64,000 bases of DNA from Maribacter algarum (ex Lu et al. 2025) (nom. illeg.) (GCA_947495915.1 CANMAW010000003.1:248001-312000); one strand, 5' to 3'; shown: positions 9,571 to 19,361, counted from the first letter of the stretch. Numbers and translations: made by a program. The notes: generated by a model from the letters alone, not told the origin.

Positions 9571-9928
9571 AGAATCATTTTTAGTAAATAGAATAAAAAG
9601 TGTAGGCTTCGCATTACGCGGAGCTTTTCTTTTGATTCGTACAGAAGCCAGTATTAAAATTCAAGTTTGCATCACTTTGGTTATGACTGCTGCTGGTTTT
9701 TATTTTGACATATCACATACCGAGTGGATTATTCAAATTCTTACGATTGCAATGATCTTAGGTATAGAAGGAATGAATACCGCTGTTGAAAAAATATCAG
9801 ATTTTGTGCAACCCGAATTCGATAAAAAAATCGGTTTTATAAAAGATATTTCTGCTGGTGCAGTAATGCTCGTATCCATAGCCGCTACTATAGTAGGGTT
9901 GATTATTTATTTACCAAAGATTTTTTGA
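9563..9928 (+). CDS. dgkA: diacylglycerol kinase family protein
   Basis: This is a small (121-residue) integral membrane kinase phosphorylating diacylglycerol or undecaprenol. The segment EGMNTAVEKISDFV is the catalytic DgkA signature (ExxNTAIExxxD). Three hydrophobic helices are visible. I chose the ATG inside the tpx stop region (MAKESFLVNRIKS); the frame is open further upstream, but those residues are a shadow of the tpx coding sequence. It sits between tpx and ftsK, an order common in flavobacteria. Confidence 0.9.
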   Translation: MAKESFLVNRIKSVGFALRGAFLLIRTEASIKIQVCITLVMTAAGFYFDISHTEWIIQILTIAMILGIEGMNTAVEKISDFVQPEFDKKIGFIKDISAGAVMLVSIAATIVGLIIYLPKIF

Positions 9929-9990
9929 TTATACAGTTCGTCGTGCTTCCACCCGAAATTTGTACTTTTACGCCCAGAATCTACTAATGA

Positions 9991-12375
9991 ATGGCAAAGA
10001 AGGTTAAAAAAACCAAAGCAAAACCTGCAAAAAAACCAAGGTCTTTCAAACTATCTAAACAGAATAAGATCATACTGGGCAGCTTATTAATGTTGTTTAG
10101 TATTGCATTGTTCTTCTCCTTCATATCATTCTATTTCAACTGGAAAGATGATCAAAGTCTTCTCTCTGAATTTAGCAATAGAAATGAAGAAGCTAAAAAC
10201 CTATTGAATAAGTTTGGTGCAGCAGTAAGCCACTTTTTTATGTATAAAGGATTTGGATTGGCAACCTTAATTCTACCAATTTTATTATGCCTTAAAGGTT
10301 TATACATGTTTTTAGGCCTTGATCAAAAAGGGATGCTAAAAAAGTGGATTTGGGGTCTTTTATTTCTAATTTGGATTTCTATTGCATTAGGCTTCTTTGC
10401 TATAGAAAAACCGTTACTTGGTGGCCTTGTTGGCTATGAAATGAATGACTTTCTTCAAGACTATATTGGTAAAATTGGCGTCTTACTACTGCTAATTTTT
10501 GGCATAGTATTTATTCTTGTACGATTATTCAAATTTTCACCAGACGGTATAGCAACTTGGCTAGAGAGTAAAAAAAGTTCCTTTAAAAGTGAGTTTAAAG
10601 AAGCCTCCCCTAAAAAAAATACCCAAGAAAATACTGCCACCACTATTTCTTTAGAACCAGAAGAAGAAATTCCCGTTGTTATTGACACCTACACCCATAA
10701 AAAGGATATTCCTACCCTTGAAAAAGAAGTAAAAGAAGAGCCATTAGAAATCACCCCTACTATTGAAGAACCGGTAGTAGCTGATGTAGCAATGGAAGTA
10801 GAAAAAATTGTAGAAGAAACGGAAGAAATAGACAATATTGCAAATAAACTTGTTGACGATTTTGGGGAGTTCGACCCAACTTTAGAATTAGGAAATTATA
10901 AATTTCCGAGCATTGAGTTATTAGATCAGCATGGAGTTTCGGGTGGTATTACCATTAATCAAGAAGAACTTGAAGAAAACAAGACCAAAATTGTAAATAC
11001 CCTTAAAAACTATAAAATTGGTATCGCCCAAATTAAAGCCACTATCGGTCCTACCGTAACACTTTATGAAATTGTACCAGAAGCCGGTATTCGAATTTCA
11101 AAAATAAAAAACCTTGAAGATGATATCGCTTTATCACTTGCAGCCCTAGGTATTCGTATTATAGCACCTATTCCAGGCAAAGGAACTATTGGTATTGAAG
11201 TACCCAACAAAAAAGCTTCAATTGTATCAATGCGCTCTGTAATTGCAAGTAGCAAGTTTCAAAAGGCAGAAATGCAGTTACCCATAGCCTTCGGAAAAAC
11301 AATTAGTAATGAAACTTTTGTTGTTGATTTAGCCAAAATGCCACACCTTTTAATGGCAGGTGCTACCGGCCAAGGTAAATCTGTTGGTTTAAATGCTGTA
11401 CTAACTTCATTGCTTTATAAGAAGCACCCGGCAGAGGTTAAGTTCGTTTTAGTAGATCCGAAGAAAGTCGAATTAACATTGTACAATAAAATTGAGCGTC
11501 ACTTTTTAGCTAAGCTTCCAGATTCTGAAGATGCCATCATCACTGATAACACCAAAGTAATTCACACCTTGAATTCGCTTTGTATTGAAATGGACAATCG
11601 GTATGAGCTGTTAAAAAGCGCCATGGTTCGTAACATTAAAGAGTACAATGAAAAATTTAAGGCTCGAAAACTGAATCCGAATGACGGTCATATGTTTTTG
11701 CCTTATATTGTTTTGGTAATAGATGAGTTTGCTGATTTAATTATGACCGCTGGTAAAGAGGTAGAAACGCCTGTGGCTCGTTTAGCGCAATTAGCACGTG
11801 CCATTGGTATTCATTTAATTATAGCAACACAAAGACCGTCAGTAAACGTAATTACGGGTATTATTAAAGCTAACTTCCCCGCACGTATTGCCTTTAGAGT
11901 AACCTCTAAAATTGATTCAAGAACTATTTTAGATGCTCAAGGAGCAGATCAGTTAATTGGCCGTGGTGATATGTTGTATACCCAAGGAAATGATGTAACA
12001 AGAATTCAATGTGCCTTTGTTGACACCCCTGAAGTTGCTAAAATTACAGATTACATTGGTTCGCAACGCGCGTATCCAGAAGCACATCAATTACCCGAGT
12101 ATGTGGGTGAAGAATCTGGCACAAGTATTGATAACAATATATCGGAAAGAGATGCTAAATTTAGAGAAGCCGCTGAAGTAATTGTAATTGCACAGCAGGG
12201 TTCTGCATCTTTAATCCAAAGAAAATTAAAACTAGGTTACAATAGAGCCGGCCGAATTGTCGATCAATTGGAAGCCGCAGGAATTGTAGGGCCATTTGAA
12301 GGAAGTAAAGCTAGACAAGTACTAGTACCTGATTTAGTGGCCTTAGATCAGTTATTAACTAATGAAAAACTATAA
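9991..12375 (+). CDS. ftsK: DNA translocase FtsK/SpoIIIE
   Basis: This 794-residue protein pumps chromosome-dimer DNA at the division septum. It has four N-terminal membrane helices (within residues 25-180), an acidic linker of about 100 residues, then the motor: Walker A GATGQGKS at 457-464 and Walker B VLVIDEFADLI. The C-terminal winged-helix gamma domain (SASLIQRKLKLGYNRAGRIVDQLE) reads polar KOPS-type sequences. It is the first of a run ftsK-lolA-lptF/G-ribB on the same strand with short gaps. Confidence 0.96.
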   Translation: MAKKVKKTKAKPAKKPRSFKLSKQNKIILGSLLMLFSIALFFSFISFYFNWKDDQSLLSEFSNRNEEAKNLLNKFGAAVSHFFMYKGFGLATLILPILLCLKGLYMFLGLDQKGMLKKWIWGLLFLIWISIALGFFAIEKPLLGGLVGYEMNDFLQDYIGKIGVLLLLIFGIVFILVRLFKFSPDGIATWLESKKSSFKSEFKEASPKKNTQENTATTISLEPEEEIPVVIDTYTHKKDIPTLEKEVKEEPLEITPTIEEPVVADVAMEVEKIVEETEEIDNIANKLVDDFGEFDPTLELGNYKFPSIELLDQHGVSGGITINQEELEENKTKIVNTLKNYKIGIAQIKATIGPTVTLYEIVPEAGIRISKIKNLEDDIALSLAALGIRIIAPIPGKGTIGIEVPNKKASIVSMRSVIASSKFQKAEMQLPIAFGKTISNETFVVDLAKMPHLLMAGATGQGKSVGLNAVLTSLLYKKHPAEVKFVLVDPKKVELTLYNKIERHFLAKLPDSEDAIITDNTKVIHTLNSLCIEMDNRYELLKSAMVRNIKEYNEKFKARKLNPNDGHMFLPYIVLVIDEFADLIMTAGKEVETPVARLAQLARAIGIHLIIATQRPSVNVITGIIKANFPARIAFRVTSKIDSRTILDAQGADQLIGRGDMLYTQGNDVTRIQCAFVDTPEVAKITDYIGSQRAYPEAHQLPEYVGEESGTSIDNNISERDAKFREAAEVIVIAQQGSASLIQRKLKLGYNRAGRIVDQLEAAGIVGPFEGSKARQVLVPDLVALDQLLTNEKL

Positions 12376-12386
12376 CCTTTTATAAA

Positions 12387-13031
12387 ATGAAAAAGTTAGT
12401 TCTATTATTTGTTTTACTTTGTGCAACAAGTTTTGCAACGGCGCAAAATTCAGAAAAAGCAAAGACTCTTTTAGATGAAGTTCATGCCAAAATAAAAGGG
12501 TATGATAATATTTTTGTTGATTTCAGATATGTTCTAAATAACACAGAAGCAGATATTAATCAAGAAACTCGTGGTGACGTCACATTACAAGGCGACAAGT
12601 ATCTTTTTAATATTTTCGGTACGCAACAATTGTATGACGGTAAAAAAGTACACACCATTGTTCCTGAAAATGAAGAAGTTAGTATTGAAGATAAAAGCGA
12701 TGATGAAGATGCACTAACCCCTTCAAAAATGTTGACTTTTTATAAAGAAGGATATACCTATGCTTGGGATATTCTTCAAAATGTTCAAGGTCGAAAAATA
12801 CAGTATGTACGTTTAACCCCTATGGACTCAAATGCTGAAATCAAATCTATTTTAATGGGAGTTGATGCTGAAACAAAACATATATACAAGCTTATTTATA
12901 CAGGAGAAAACGGCACTACTACCACTATTACTGTTAATTCTTTTAAAACTAATCAGCCGTTATCAAAAACCTTATTTACCTTTGATGAAGGAAAACATAA
13001 AGCTGATGGCTATTATATCAATAGAAATTAG
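12387..13031 (+). CDS. lolA: outer-membrane lipoprotein carrier protein LolA
   Basis: This 214-residue periplasmic chaperone moves lipoproteins from the LolCDE complex to the outer membrane. A clear Sec signal peptide ends at ATSFATAQ (about residue 20). The following region matches LolA: the repeated pattern GDVTLQGDKYLFNIFGTQQL, a variable loop rich in Asp/Glu, then KTNQPLSKTLFTFDE. It follows ftsK by 11 bases and precedes a lipopolysaccharide permease, so this run is envelope-related. Confidence 0.88.
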   Translation: MKKLVLLFVLLCATSFATAQNSEKAKTLLDEVHAKIKGYDNIFVDFRYVLNNTEADINQETRGDVTLQGDKYLFNIFGTQQLYDGKKVHTIVPENEEVSIEDKSDDEDALTPSKMLTFYKEGYTYAWDILQNVQGRKIQYVRLTPMDSNAEIKSILMGVDAETKHIYKLIYTGENGTTTTITVNSFKTNQPLSKTLFTFDEGKHKADGYYINRN

Positions 13032-13083
13032 TTTGACCGTTTTATAATTCCGAATAAATAAATCTCACCAAAGGCAGCCAACA

Positions 13084-15096
13084 TTGAGGATTCTTGATAA
13101 ATATATTTTATCTAGGTTTTTATTTAATTTGACCAGTTCGTTTGTGATAATGATGTTCATCTTCATTTTTCAATCGATTTGGCTCTTCATCGACGACCTT
13201 GCCGGAAAAGGTCTTGACATGATGATTATTGGTAAGTTCTTTTTTTACAAAATGCCTGAACTTACTGAAAAAGTGCTGCCACTAACTGTATTATTATCGT
13301 CAATACTTACTTTCGGTAATTTAGCAGAAAACTACGAATTCGCTGCAATAAAAGCGTCTGGCATTTCATTACAACGGGCTATGCTTCCGGTCATCGCATT
13401 TGTAGTGTTATTAGGTGGTGTAACCTTCTACTTCGCAAATAGTGTCATACCAGCATCAGAACAAAAAATTTTCTATTTAAGGCGAAATATCGCTAAACTA
13501 AAACCTGCAATAGCAATTGCAGAAGGCGTTTTTAGTGATTTTGAGACCGCTGACATGAATATCAAAGTAGATCGAAAATATGGTGATAATGATAACTTTT
13601 TAGAAAATGTCATAATCCATCAAAAGAATGACAACAAAGTCAACTTTAGAGTTATCAAAGCAAAACATGGTGAACTAAAAAGTAGCCAAAACTCTAATAT
13701 CATTCAACTAGTACTCAATGATGGTAACCTTTATCAGAACGTTGAAGGCACATCATCTGACAAAAGAAAATACCCATTTGCTCAAAGTGTATTTGAGACT
13801 TATACTATGAATATAGATCTTTCTGAATTTAACAATGTTGATTTAGAAGAAGAAAAAGAATTGCGAACCGAGAAAATGAAAAATATTTCACGCCTTCGTA
13901 AAGATATAGATTCTATCAATCAAGATAATGTTCGTAGAGTGACTTCGTTTTCAAAAGTCACCTCAGAACGTATGGGTGCATTTGTAGCTCTTCCAAAAAC
14001 TGATAGCATTTTAAAAAATAGAAACATACCTGTTGATTCAACTTCAGATAAAGATTTTGACCCTAGAACAGATGCTATAATCAGCCTATTCAAAGACTGG
14101 CAGCAAGTACAGTTGATGAATTCAGCGAAAAATTCAGCTACTAATGTTTTAACCTCGGTAAGAGGAAAAAAAACTGAAATGAATAAACGCTATGAATTCC
14201 ATAGGCGACACATTCTATCTTTACACAAAAAGTTTGCTCTGGCATTTTCTTGTATCATCCTCTTTTTTGTAGGTGCTCCTTTAGGCGCTATTATTAGAAA
14301 GGGTGGACTAGGCCTACCTATGGTAATCGCTATTGTATTGTTTTTAATTTATTATTTCTTAGGAGTATTTGCTGAGAACTATTCTAAAAAAGGGAATATT
14401 CATCCAATGCTCGGCGCTTGGATGTCGACATTGGTCATGCTTCCGCTGGGAGTCATTTTAACAAAAAGAGCTACTGCTGATAAAGGCTTGATGAGTTTTG
14501 GGGTAATTATCGATGTTTTCAAAAAGATCTTTAAAAAGAAAGAGTCACCAAAACATAAGTCGATTCAACCCGAAATTTATGACACCAATTCTGACGATTA
14601 TAAATTACTAAATGCAAATTCTGATGAGAATTTAATAGATATCGCTCAACGTTATAAGCAGTATGAATTAGAAGAAATTTCACGAGAAACCGCTTTGCAT
14701 ATTTTAGAATCTCGAGGAATTTCTACGCTTAACCTCAAACTATCTGGCCAACTCGACAACAGCAAATTTGATAGGGCAGAACAGCATTTAAAGAGTTACT
14801 ATAGAAATTCGAATATTGGTCTTGTTACTTATATCATGAGTATACTGCTGATTGTTGCGACGGCATTTGTAGGCAATGTCACTGCAGATATTTTAAGTTT
14901 GATCGGAATCGTTTTTGGCCTGGTCACCTTAATTTTTGTCATGATTGCAGCAACCAATTATACCAAAGTAAGAAAAGCAATAGGAAAAGATGATAGTAAC
15001 TTATTTTTTATTTTATTCTTAATAGGGTTACCCGCCTACTTCATAATTTACCTGTTTACACGCAGCAAATTAAAAAAAGAATTAAAGAACATTTGA
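13084..15096 (+). CDS. LptF/LptG family permease with C-terminal membrane extension
   Basis: This 670-residue inner-membrane subunit belongs to the LptB2FG lipopolysaccharide exporter type. The N-terminus MRILDKYILSRFL and three early helices are typical. A periplasmic jellyroll-like region follows, then the second helix set (residues about 380-460, with FFVGAPLGAIIRKGGLG). LptF/G proteins are usually 350-480 residues; here a further 190 residues follow, with a charged helical linker and three more hydrophobic segments (about 579-600, 603-622, 640-658). The start is TTG. It overlaps or abuts ribB. Confidence 0.85.
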   Translation: MRILDKYILSRFLFNLTSSFVIMMFIFIFQSIWLFIDDLAGKGLDMMIIGKFFFYKMPELTEKVLPLTVLLSSILTFGNLAENYEFAAIKASGISLQRAMLPVIAFVVLLGGVTFYFANSVIPASEQKIFYLRRNIAKLKPAIAIAEGVFSDFETADMNIKVDRKYGDNDNFLENVIIHQKNDNKVNFRVIKAKHGELKSSQNSNIIQLVLNDGNLYQNVEGTSSDKRKYPFAQSVFETYTMNIDLSEFNNVDLEEEKELRTEKMKNISRLRKDIDSINQDNVRRVTSFSKVTSERMGAFVALPKTDSILKNRNIPVDSTSDKDFDPRTDAIISLFKDWQQVQLMNSAKNSATNVLTSVRGKKTEMNKRYEFHRRHILSLHKKFALAFSCIILFFVGAPLGAIIRKGGLGLPMVIAIVLFLIYYFLGVFAENYSKKGNIHPMLGAWMSTLVMLPLGVILTKRATADKGLMSFGVIIDVFKKIFKKKESPKHKSIQPEIYDTNSDDYKLLNANSDENLIDIAQRYKQYELEEISRETALHILESRGISTLNLKLSGQLDNSKFDRAEQHLKSYYRNSNIGLVTYIMSILLIVATAFVGNVTADILSLIGIVFGLVTLIFVMIAATNYTKVRKAIGKDDSNLFFILFLIGLPAYFIIYLFTRSKLKKELKNI

Positions 15097-15107
15097 ATTC
15101 AAAGATA

Positions 15108-16253
15108 ATGTCAAAAGAGATTACTGATCGAAATATACAACTGAACACCATTGAAGAAGCAATTGCAGATATTCGGGAGGGAAAGGTGATTATCGTTGTA
15201 GATGATGAGAACCGAGAAAATGAAGGCGATTTTTTGGCTGCGGCTGAACTGGCAACCCCTGAAACCATCAATTTCATGGCCACCCATGGCAGGGGTTTAA
15301 TATGCGCACCATTAACTGAAGGTCGATGCAATGCTTTAGGCCTACACATGATGGTCAATCACAATACTGACCCACTAGAAACTGCATTTACAGTTTCAGT
15401 TGATTTAAGAGGCAATGGGGTAACCACAGGTATTTCTGCTGCTGACAGAGCTAAAACAGTTCTGGCATTAACAGAAGATGATACCAAACCACATGATTTA
15501 GCGCGTCCTGGTCATATTTTTCCTTTAGTTGCCAAAGAAGGTGGCGTATTACGACGAACTGGCCATACAGAGGCTGCTATTGATTTTGCGCGCTTAGCAG
15601 GATTAAAACCAGCAGGGTATATTGTTGAAATAATGAATGAAGATGGTACCATGGCTAGGCTACCCGAATTGATGCTTGTAGCTAAAAAGTTTGATCTCAA
15701 AATTGTCTCCATTGAAGCATTAGTCGCCTATCGTATGGAACATGATAGTCTGATTGAAAAGAAAGAAGATTTTGAAATTCAAACACGATTTGGTGATTTT
15801 CGTTTACGCGCTTACAAACAAACTACTAATAACCACATTCACATTGCACTTACCAAAGGCTCATGGAGCAAAGATGAGCAAGTGTTAACCAGAATAAATT
15901 CTACGTTGGTAAATAATGATGTTTTAGGAACGCTTACCAATAACCCTGATAAAAAATTAGAAGATATGTTTCACGCCATCAATACTGAAGGCAAAGGTGC
16001 TATCGTTTTTATCAACCAAGATTCTGAATCAATGAATCTATTGGCACGCTTATCTGAGTTAAAAGAGCTTCAAAAGCAAGGCATACATAAAGCCCCGAAA
16101 ATCGATATGGATAATCGGGACTTTGGTATTGGTGCTCAAATTCTACATGATCTTAATATCACTCAAATGCGTTTACTGACGAACAGTGAGCAATCTAAAC
16201 GAGTAGGTATTGTAGGATACGGACTCGAAATTGTATCGTACGTAAGCTATTAA
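15108..16253 (+). CDS. ribB: 3,4-dihydroxy-2-butanone-4-phosphate synthase with degenerate GTP cyclohydrolase II domain
   Basis: The N-terminal 200 residues form a complete DHBP synthase of riboflavin synthesis: DDENRENEGDF (metal and substrate loop), THGRGLIC, and the RTGHTEA block. The C-terminal 170 residues align with RibA in outline (DNRDFGIGAQIL near the end) but lack the zinc cysteines (SECLTGD, CDCGxQL) and the RxEGRG loop, so GTP cyclohydrolase II activity is unlikely. This resembles RibBX-type proteins. I use the ATG of MSKEITDRN; a TTG at 15093 overlapping the upstream stop is an alternative. Confidence 0.9.
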   Translation: MSKEITDRNIQLNTIEEAIADIREGKVIIVVDDENRENEGDFLAAAELATPETINFMATHGRGLICAPLTEGRCNALGLHMMVNHNTDPLETAFTVSVDLRGNGVTTGISAADRAKTVLALTEDDTKPHDLARPGHIFPLVAKEGGVLRRTGHTEAAIDFARLAGLKPAGYIVEIMNEDGTMARLPELMLVAKKFDLKIVSIEALVAYRMEHDSLIEKKEDFEIQTRFGDFRLRAYKQTTNNHIHIALTKGSWSKDEQVLTRINSTLVNNDVLGTLTNNPDKKLEDMFHAINTEGKGAIVFINQDSESMNLLARLSELKELQKQGIHKAPKIDMDNRDFGIGAQILHDLNITQMRLLTNSEQSKRVGIVGYGLEIVSYVSY

Positions 16254-16257
16254 AAAA

Positions 16258-17055
16258 CTATAGTTTTCTTATCCAGATGTTTCTGAATTGAGTTTTATTT
16301 CCGTGATCTTGCAATGCAATTACATCATCGCTATGAGCTGAAGGATAATGATGTAATCCGATATAATAAGTTATACCATTAATTTCAGTATCGTTTTGAA
16401 CTAACACACCGTTATGCAAAACGGTGATTTTAGCCTTGGCATCAAGTTGACCATTCTCTTTAAATCGTGGAGCCGTATAAATCACATCATAGGAATTCCA
16501 TTCTAAAGGACTTCGCATAGCGTTAACCAACGGTGCATGGTCTTTATAGATACTTCCTGCTTGCCCATTTCTATAGGTTCGATTTTGATAAGAATCTAAT
16601 ATTTGAAGTTCATATCTATTCTGCAAAAACAATCCACTGTTACCCCTACCTTGACTTTCGCTCTCCACTTTATCAGGTGCGCTGAATTCAATATGTAATT
16701 GACAATCACCAAACTTCATTTTTGTTTGTATACCCCCAGACCCTGGCACTACCTCCATGTGGTCATCGTTTACTATTTTCCATGGCGCAGGTTGACTGTT
16801 GTCTTTACCACTTACCCATTGATCTAAATTTGAACCATCAAATAAAATAATGGCATCAGAAGGAGCATCCCCTAAGGTTTTCGCCGGAGTAACCACTTCA
16901 ACCTCTGGTTCCCAAATTTCTGTCATCTCGGGTTTCATAGGCATTGGAGATGTTTCTGGCGGGGTACTCGAATATGTAGTTTGCGCCTGCAAACCGTATG
17001 CTGAAATAAGTACTAATAAAGACAGTAATATCTTCTTTAACTTCATAGTGTTCAT
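16258..17055 (-). CDS. DUF1080 (3-keto-disaccharide hydrolase-like) exported protein
   Basis: This is a 265-residue secreted protein with a Sec signal ending near YGLQAQ. The DUF1080 lectin-like domain spans about residues 65-265: DAIILFDGSNLDQWV, then GNSGLFLQNRYELQILDS, SIYKDHAPLVNAMRSPLEWNSYDV and a C-terminal FRNIWIRKL. DUF1080 members include 3-keto-glycoside hydrolases and lyases. A Pro-rich linker follows the signal. A second ATG at 17046 gives a more compact signal peptide and is equally possible. No carbohydrate genes are adjacent. Confidence 0.85.
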   Translation of the reverse strand: MNTMKLKKILLSLLVLISAYGLQAQTTYSSTPPETSPMPMKPEMTEIWEPEVEVVTPAKTLGDAPSDAIILFDGSNLDQWVSGKDNSQPAPWKIVNDDHMEVVPGSGGIQTKMKFGDCQLHIEFSAPDKVESESQGRGNSGLFLQNRYELQILDSYQNRTYRNGQAGSIYKDHAPLVNAMRSPLEWNSYDVIYTAPRFKENGQLDAKAKITVLHNGVLVQNDTEINGITYYIGLHHYPSAHSDDVIALQDHGNKTQFRNIWIRKL

Positions 17056-17116
17056 ATTTTATAAGTGATTGAATATTTAGTATTTCCTAAATATAATCAT
17101 ATCAAAAGAAACCAAC

Positions 17117-18310
17117 TCAAATGGTGCTTTTAATAATTTCTGCCATTTTTTGAGCACGTTGTTGTACCTCAGCTTCTGACCATCCTAATTTTATTAAACA
17201 TGAAATTGTTTTACTAATCCAGTGATCAGATTGTGAAAAATCTGATTTAGTATAATCAGGTAGTTGATTTTTTAATTCAGCTGGTAATTTTCCTAGGGAT
17301 TTTAAATTGGTTAAATGTTCCCATTTTCGATAGTAATGCCAGTTATTATCAAACCAATAGAAACAAGCATCTACTCCCCCATTTCCTAAAGCCTGGTGTA
17401 CTTTTTTAGCGGTAGCTTCATCCGGAAGGAAAAAGCTCATAAAAGCATAACTCTCAACACCACCATTAGGTACTCTTCTAAAACTCACCTCAGGTATTTC
17501 TTCCAAAGCATTACGAAGTATCGTATAATTGACTTTCTGAATATTAATAAACTCATCTAATCTGTTGATTTGGGCAAGCCCTACGGCTGCATTTAATTCT
17601 GATATACGAAAATTATATCCTAAGAATGGATGCGTTTCTGCTCCCCTATCTTTTCCGACATGATCATGCCCGTGATCAGAGTAATGATCAGCATTAATTT
17701 TGTACTGATCGTTGTTCGAAATAATGGCTCCACCTTCCCCGCAGGTTATCGTTTTCACGTAATCAAACGAAAAACAACCCAAGTCACCGTAACTTCCTAA
17801 AGGCTTGCCCTCAAAAGAACCCCCAATAGCTTGGCATGCATCTTCTAATAATAACAAATTATGCTTCTTACAAATTTCTAGTAATACCTTTAAATCGGCC
17901 ATCGAACCACACATGTGCACGGGCATCACCACTTTGGTACGCTCGTTTATTGCCGCTTCTACTGCCTTCGGGCAAAGGGTTAAAGTATCATCAACATCTA
18001 CCAAAATAGGAACAGCGCCTAAAGCAATGATCGACTCAAAACTTGCAACGAAAGTAAAGGTTGGCATAATCACCTCATCTCCAGCACCAATACCCGCACT
18101 AGCTAAAGCTACTGTTAGCGCTGCAGTACCACTGCTCACCAATTGCGCATGTTTCACTTGCATTCGCTGTTCTAAAGCCTTTTCAAGCTCCATCGCCTTC
18201 CAATGATTGTTACGCCTACCATCAAAGCCATATCGCATCAGTACCCCTGACTGCAATACATCATCTACTTGCGCTCTTTCTTGATCACCAAAAAATTCAA
18301 ATCCGGGCAT
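17117..18310 (-). CDS. DegT/DnrJ/EryC1/StrS family PLP aminotransferase
   Basis: This 397-residue sugar aminotransferase-type enzyme has the PLP lysine at Lys186 in FSFDYVKTITCGEGG and the cofactor aspartate in LLLEDACQAIGG (Asp157). SSGTAALTVAL at 59-69 is the phosphate-binding loop. Such enzymes usually transaminate keto-sugar nucleotides for surface glycans or natural products. No glycan synthesis cluster surrounds it, so the substrate cannot be guessed from neighbours. The nitroreductase gene lies upstream on the same strand after 44 bases. Confidence 0.88.
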   Translation of the reverse strand: MPGFEFFGDQERAQVDDVLQSGVLMRYGFDGRRNNHWKAMELEKALEQRMQVKHAQLVSSGTAALTVALASAGIGAGDEVIMPTFTFVASFESIIALGAVPILVDVDDTLTLCPKAVEAAINERTKVVMPVHMCGSMADLKVLLEICKKHNLLLLEDACQAIGGSFEGKPLGSYGDLGCFSFDYVKTITCGEGGAIISNNDQYKINADHYSDHGHDHVGKDRGAETHPFLGYNFRISELNAAVGLAQINRLDEFINIQKVNYTILRNALEEIPEVSFRRVPNGGVESYAFMSFFLPDEATAKKVHQALGNGGVDACFYWFDNNWHYYRKWEHLTNLKSLGKLPAELKNQLPDYTKSDFSQSDHWISKTISCLIKLGWSEAEVQQRAQKMAEIIKSTI

Positions 18311-18354
18311 AATTCTTCTTGTATTATATTTTAAATTGTTTGTAAACCTTATTC

Positions 18355-18990
18355 TTAGGAAATTTCTATAATACTATCTGCCAAATCTCGACGTACTTTT
18401 TTGAAGGTGGCAAAGATATCATCCGTTGCACGATAGCCTACAGGCAATACTAAGACGGAGGTTAATCCCTTTGCTTTGATGCCTAGTAATTCGTCATAAG
18501 CATCAGGTACAAAACCTTCCATCGGGCATGCATCAATCTTTTCCATTGCGCAAAGCGTTAATAAATTGCCCAATGCCAAATAGGCTTGATTCTTAGACCA
18601 TTCTTTAATCTCAGCGATATCTTTTTTAGAAAAACTTTCTACCAGTGCTTCTTTAAACGGATTAAGAATCTCGTCACTGGTGCCGCGAACACGTTTTACT
18701 TGCTTAAAGTATTCATTAATATAGGTGTCATTAATTTCATTTTGAATGCAAATAACCAATACATGTGAAGCTTGAGCCACTTGTTCTTGACCAAAAGAAT
18801 GCGCTACAAGTTGTTGTTGAATGTGCTTGTTTTCAAGTATCACCAAACTTATGGGCTGCAAACCATACGAAGTAGCGGTTAAATTAAAACCGTGCTTTAA
18901 GATATCTACTAAAGATTGATCGAGCATTTTAGATGCATCGAACTTTTTAACGGCGTAGCGCCATTCGAGTTGCTTTATGGTAGTACTCAC
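18355..18990 (-). CDS. NAD(P)H-dependent nitroreductase family protein
   Basis: This is an FMN-dependent oxidoreductase of about 211 residues, NfsB-like. LEWRYAVKKFD near the N-terminus is the FMN-phosphate binding signature, and the C-terminal VLPVGYRATDDIFATFKKVRRD is the usual ending. There is no ATG at the conserved start. I favour the GTG giving MSTTIKQLEWRY; a TTG three codons upstream (18999) is possible. Probable role: reduction of nitroaromatics, quinones or flavins in the cytoplasm. Confidence 0.85.
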   Translation of the reverse strand: MSTTIKQLEWRYAVKKFDASKMLDQSLVDILKHGFNLTATSYGLQPISLVILENKHIQQQLVAHSFGQEQVAQASHVLVICIQNEINDTYINEYFKQVKRVRGTSDEILNPFKEALVESFSKKDIAEIKEWSKNQAYLALGNLLTLCAMEKIDACPMEGFVPDAYDELLGIKAKGLTSVLVLPVGYRATDDIFATFKKVRRDLADSIIEIS

Positions 18991-19212
18991 TTTAAACAAG
19001 TATTATTTAATATTTACATCGGCTTACTTCTGAAACCGACCTTCTCATTAGGTGCTATCTGCATGGCAGTGGAACACTACTATAGCACCAAACAAAAATA
19101 AAGGATTAAATACTTATAAGTGGTTTACTGGAATGAAATCTGATTCCTTGATTAATTTATCATAAAATTAAAAATAAAAGAGATTTTTTTTTACGTACCG
19201 AAAAAACCTTTA

Positions 19213-19220
19213 TATATTTG
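19213..19220 (+). promoter_or_regulatory. -7 promoter element of tRNA-Ser
   Basis: TATATTTG matches TAnnTTTG and ends 10 bases before the tRNA, so the primary transcript would start just ahead of the mature 5' end. No clean TTG is seen upstream; the -33 area is a T-run. Confidence 0.55.
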
Positions 19221-19230
19221 CACCCGCTAA

Positions 19231-19315
19231 GGAGAAATGGCAGAGTGGTCGAATGCGGCAGTCTTGAAAACTGTTGAGGGTCACACCTCCGGGGGTTCGA
19301 ATCCCTCTTTCTCCG
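19231..19315 (+). tRNA. tRNA-Ser(UGA)
   Basis: This is an 85-base class II tRNA. The acceptor stem GGAGAAA pairs with TTTCTCC at the 3' end, the discriminator is G, and CCA is not encoded. The anticodon loop CTTGAAA between GCAGT-like and ACTGT-like arms gives TGA. A long variable arm (about TGAGGGTCACACCTC) and the TPsiC arm GGGGGTTCGAATCCC are visible. Confidence 0.96.
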
Positions 19316-19320
19316 CAAAA

Positions 19321-19361
19321 AAAACCTTAACTATCTATTACAGATAATGTTAAGGTTTTTT
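19321..19361 (+). terminator. terminator of tRNA-Ser
   Basis: CCTTAACTATCT pairs with AGATAATGTTAAGG with a small bulge, followed by a T-run. It begins immediately after the tRNA. Confidence 0.8.

Noticed and set aside
17805-18206. Plus-strand open frame inside the DegT aminotransferase gene
   Set aside because: Overlaps the conserved PLP-binding region on the other strand; no family pattern.
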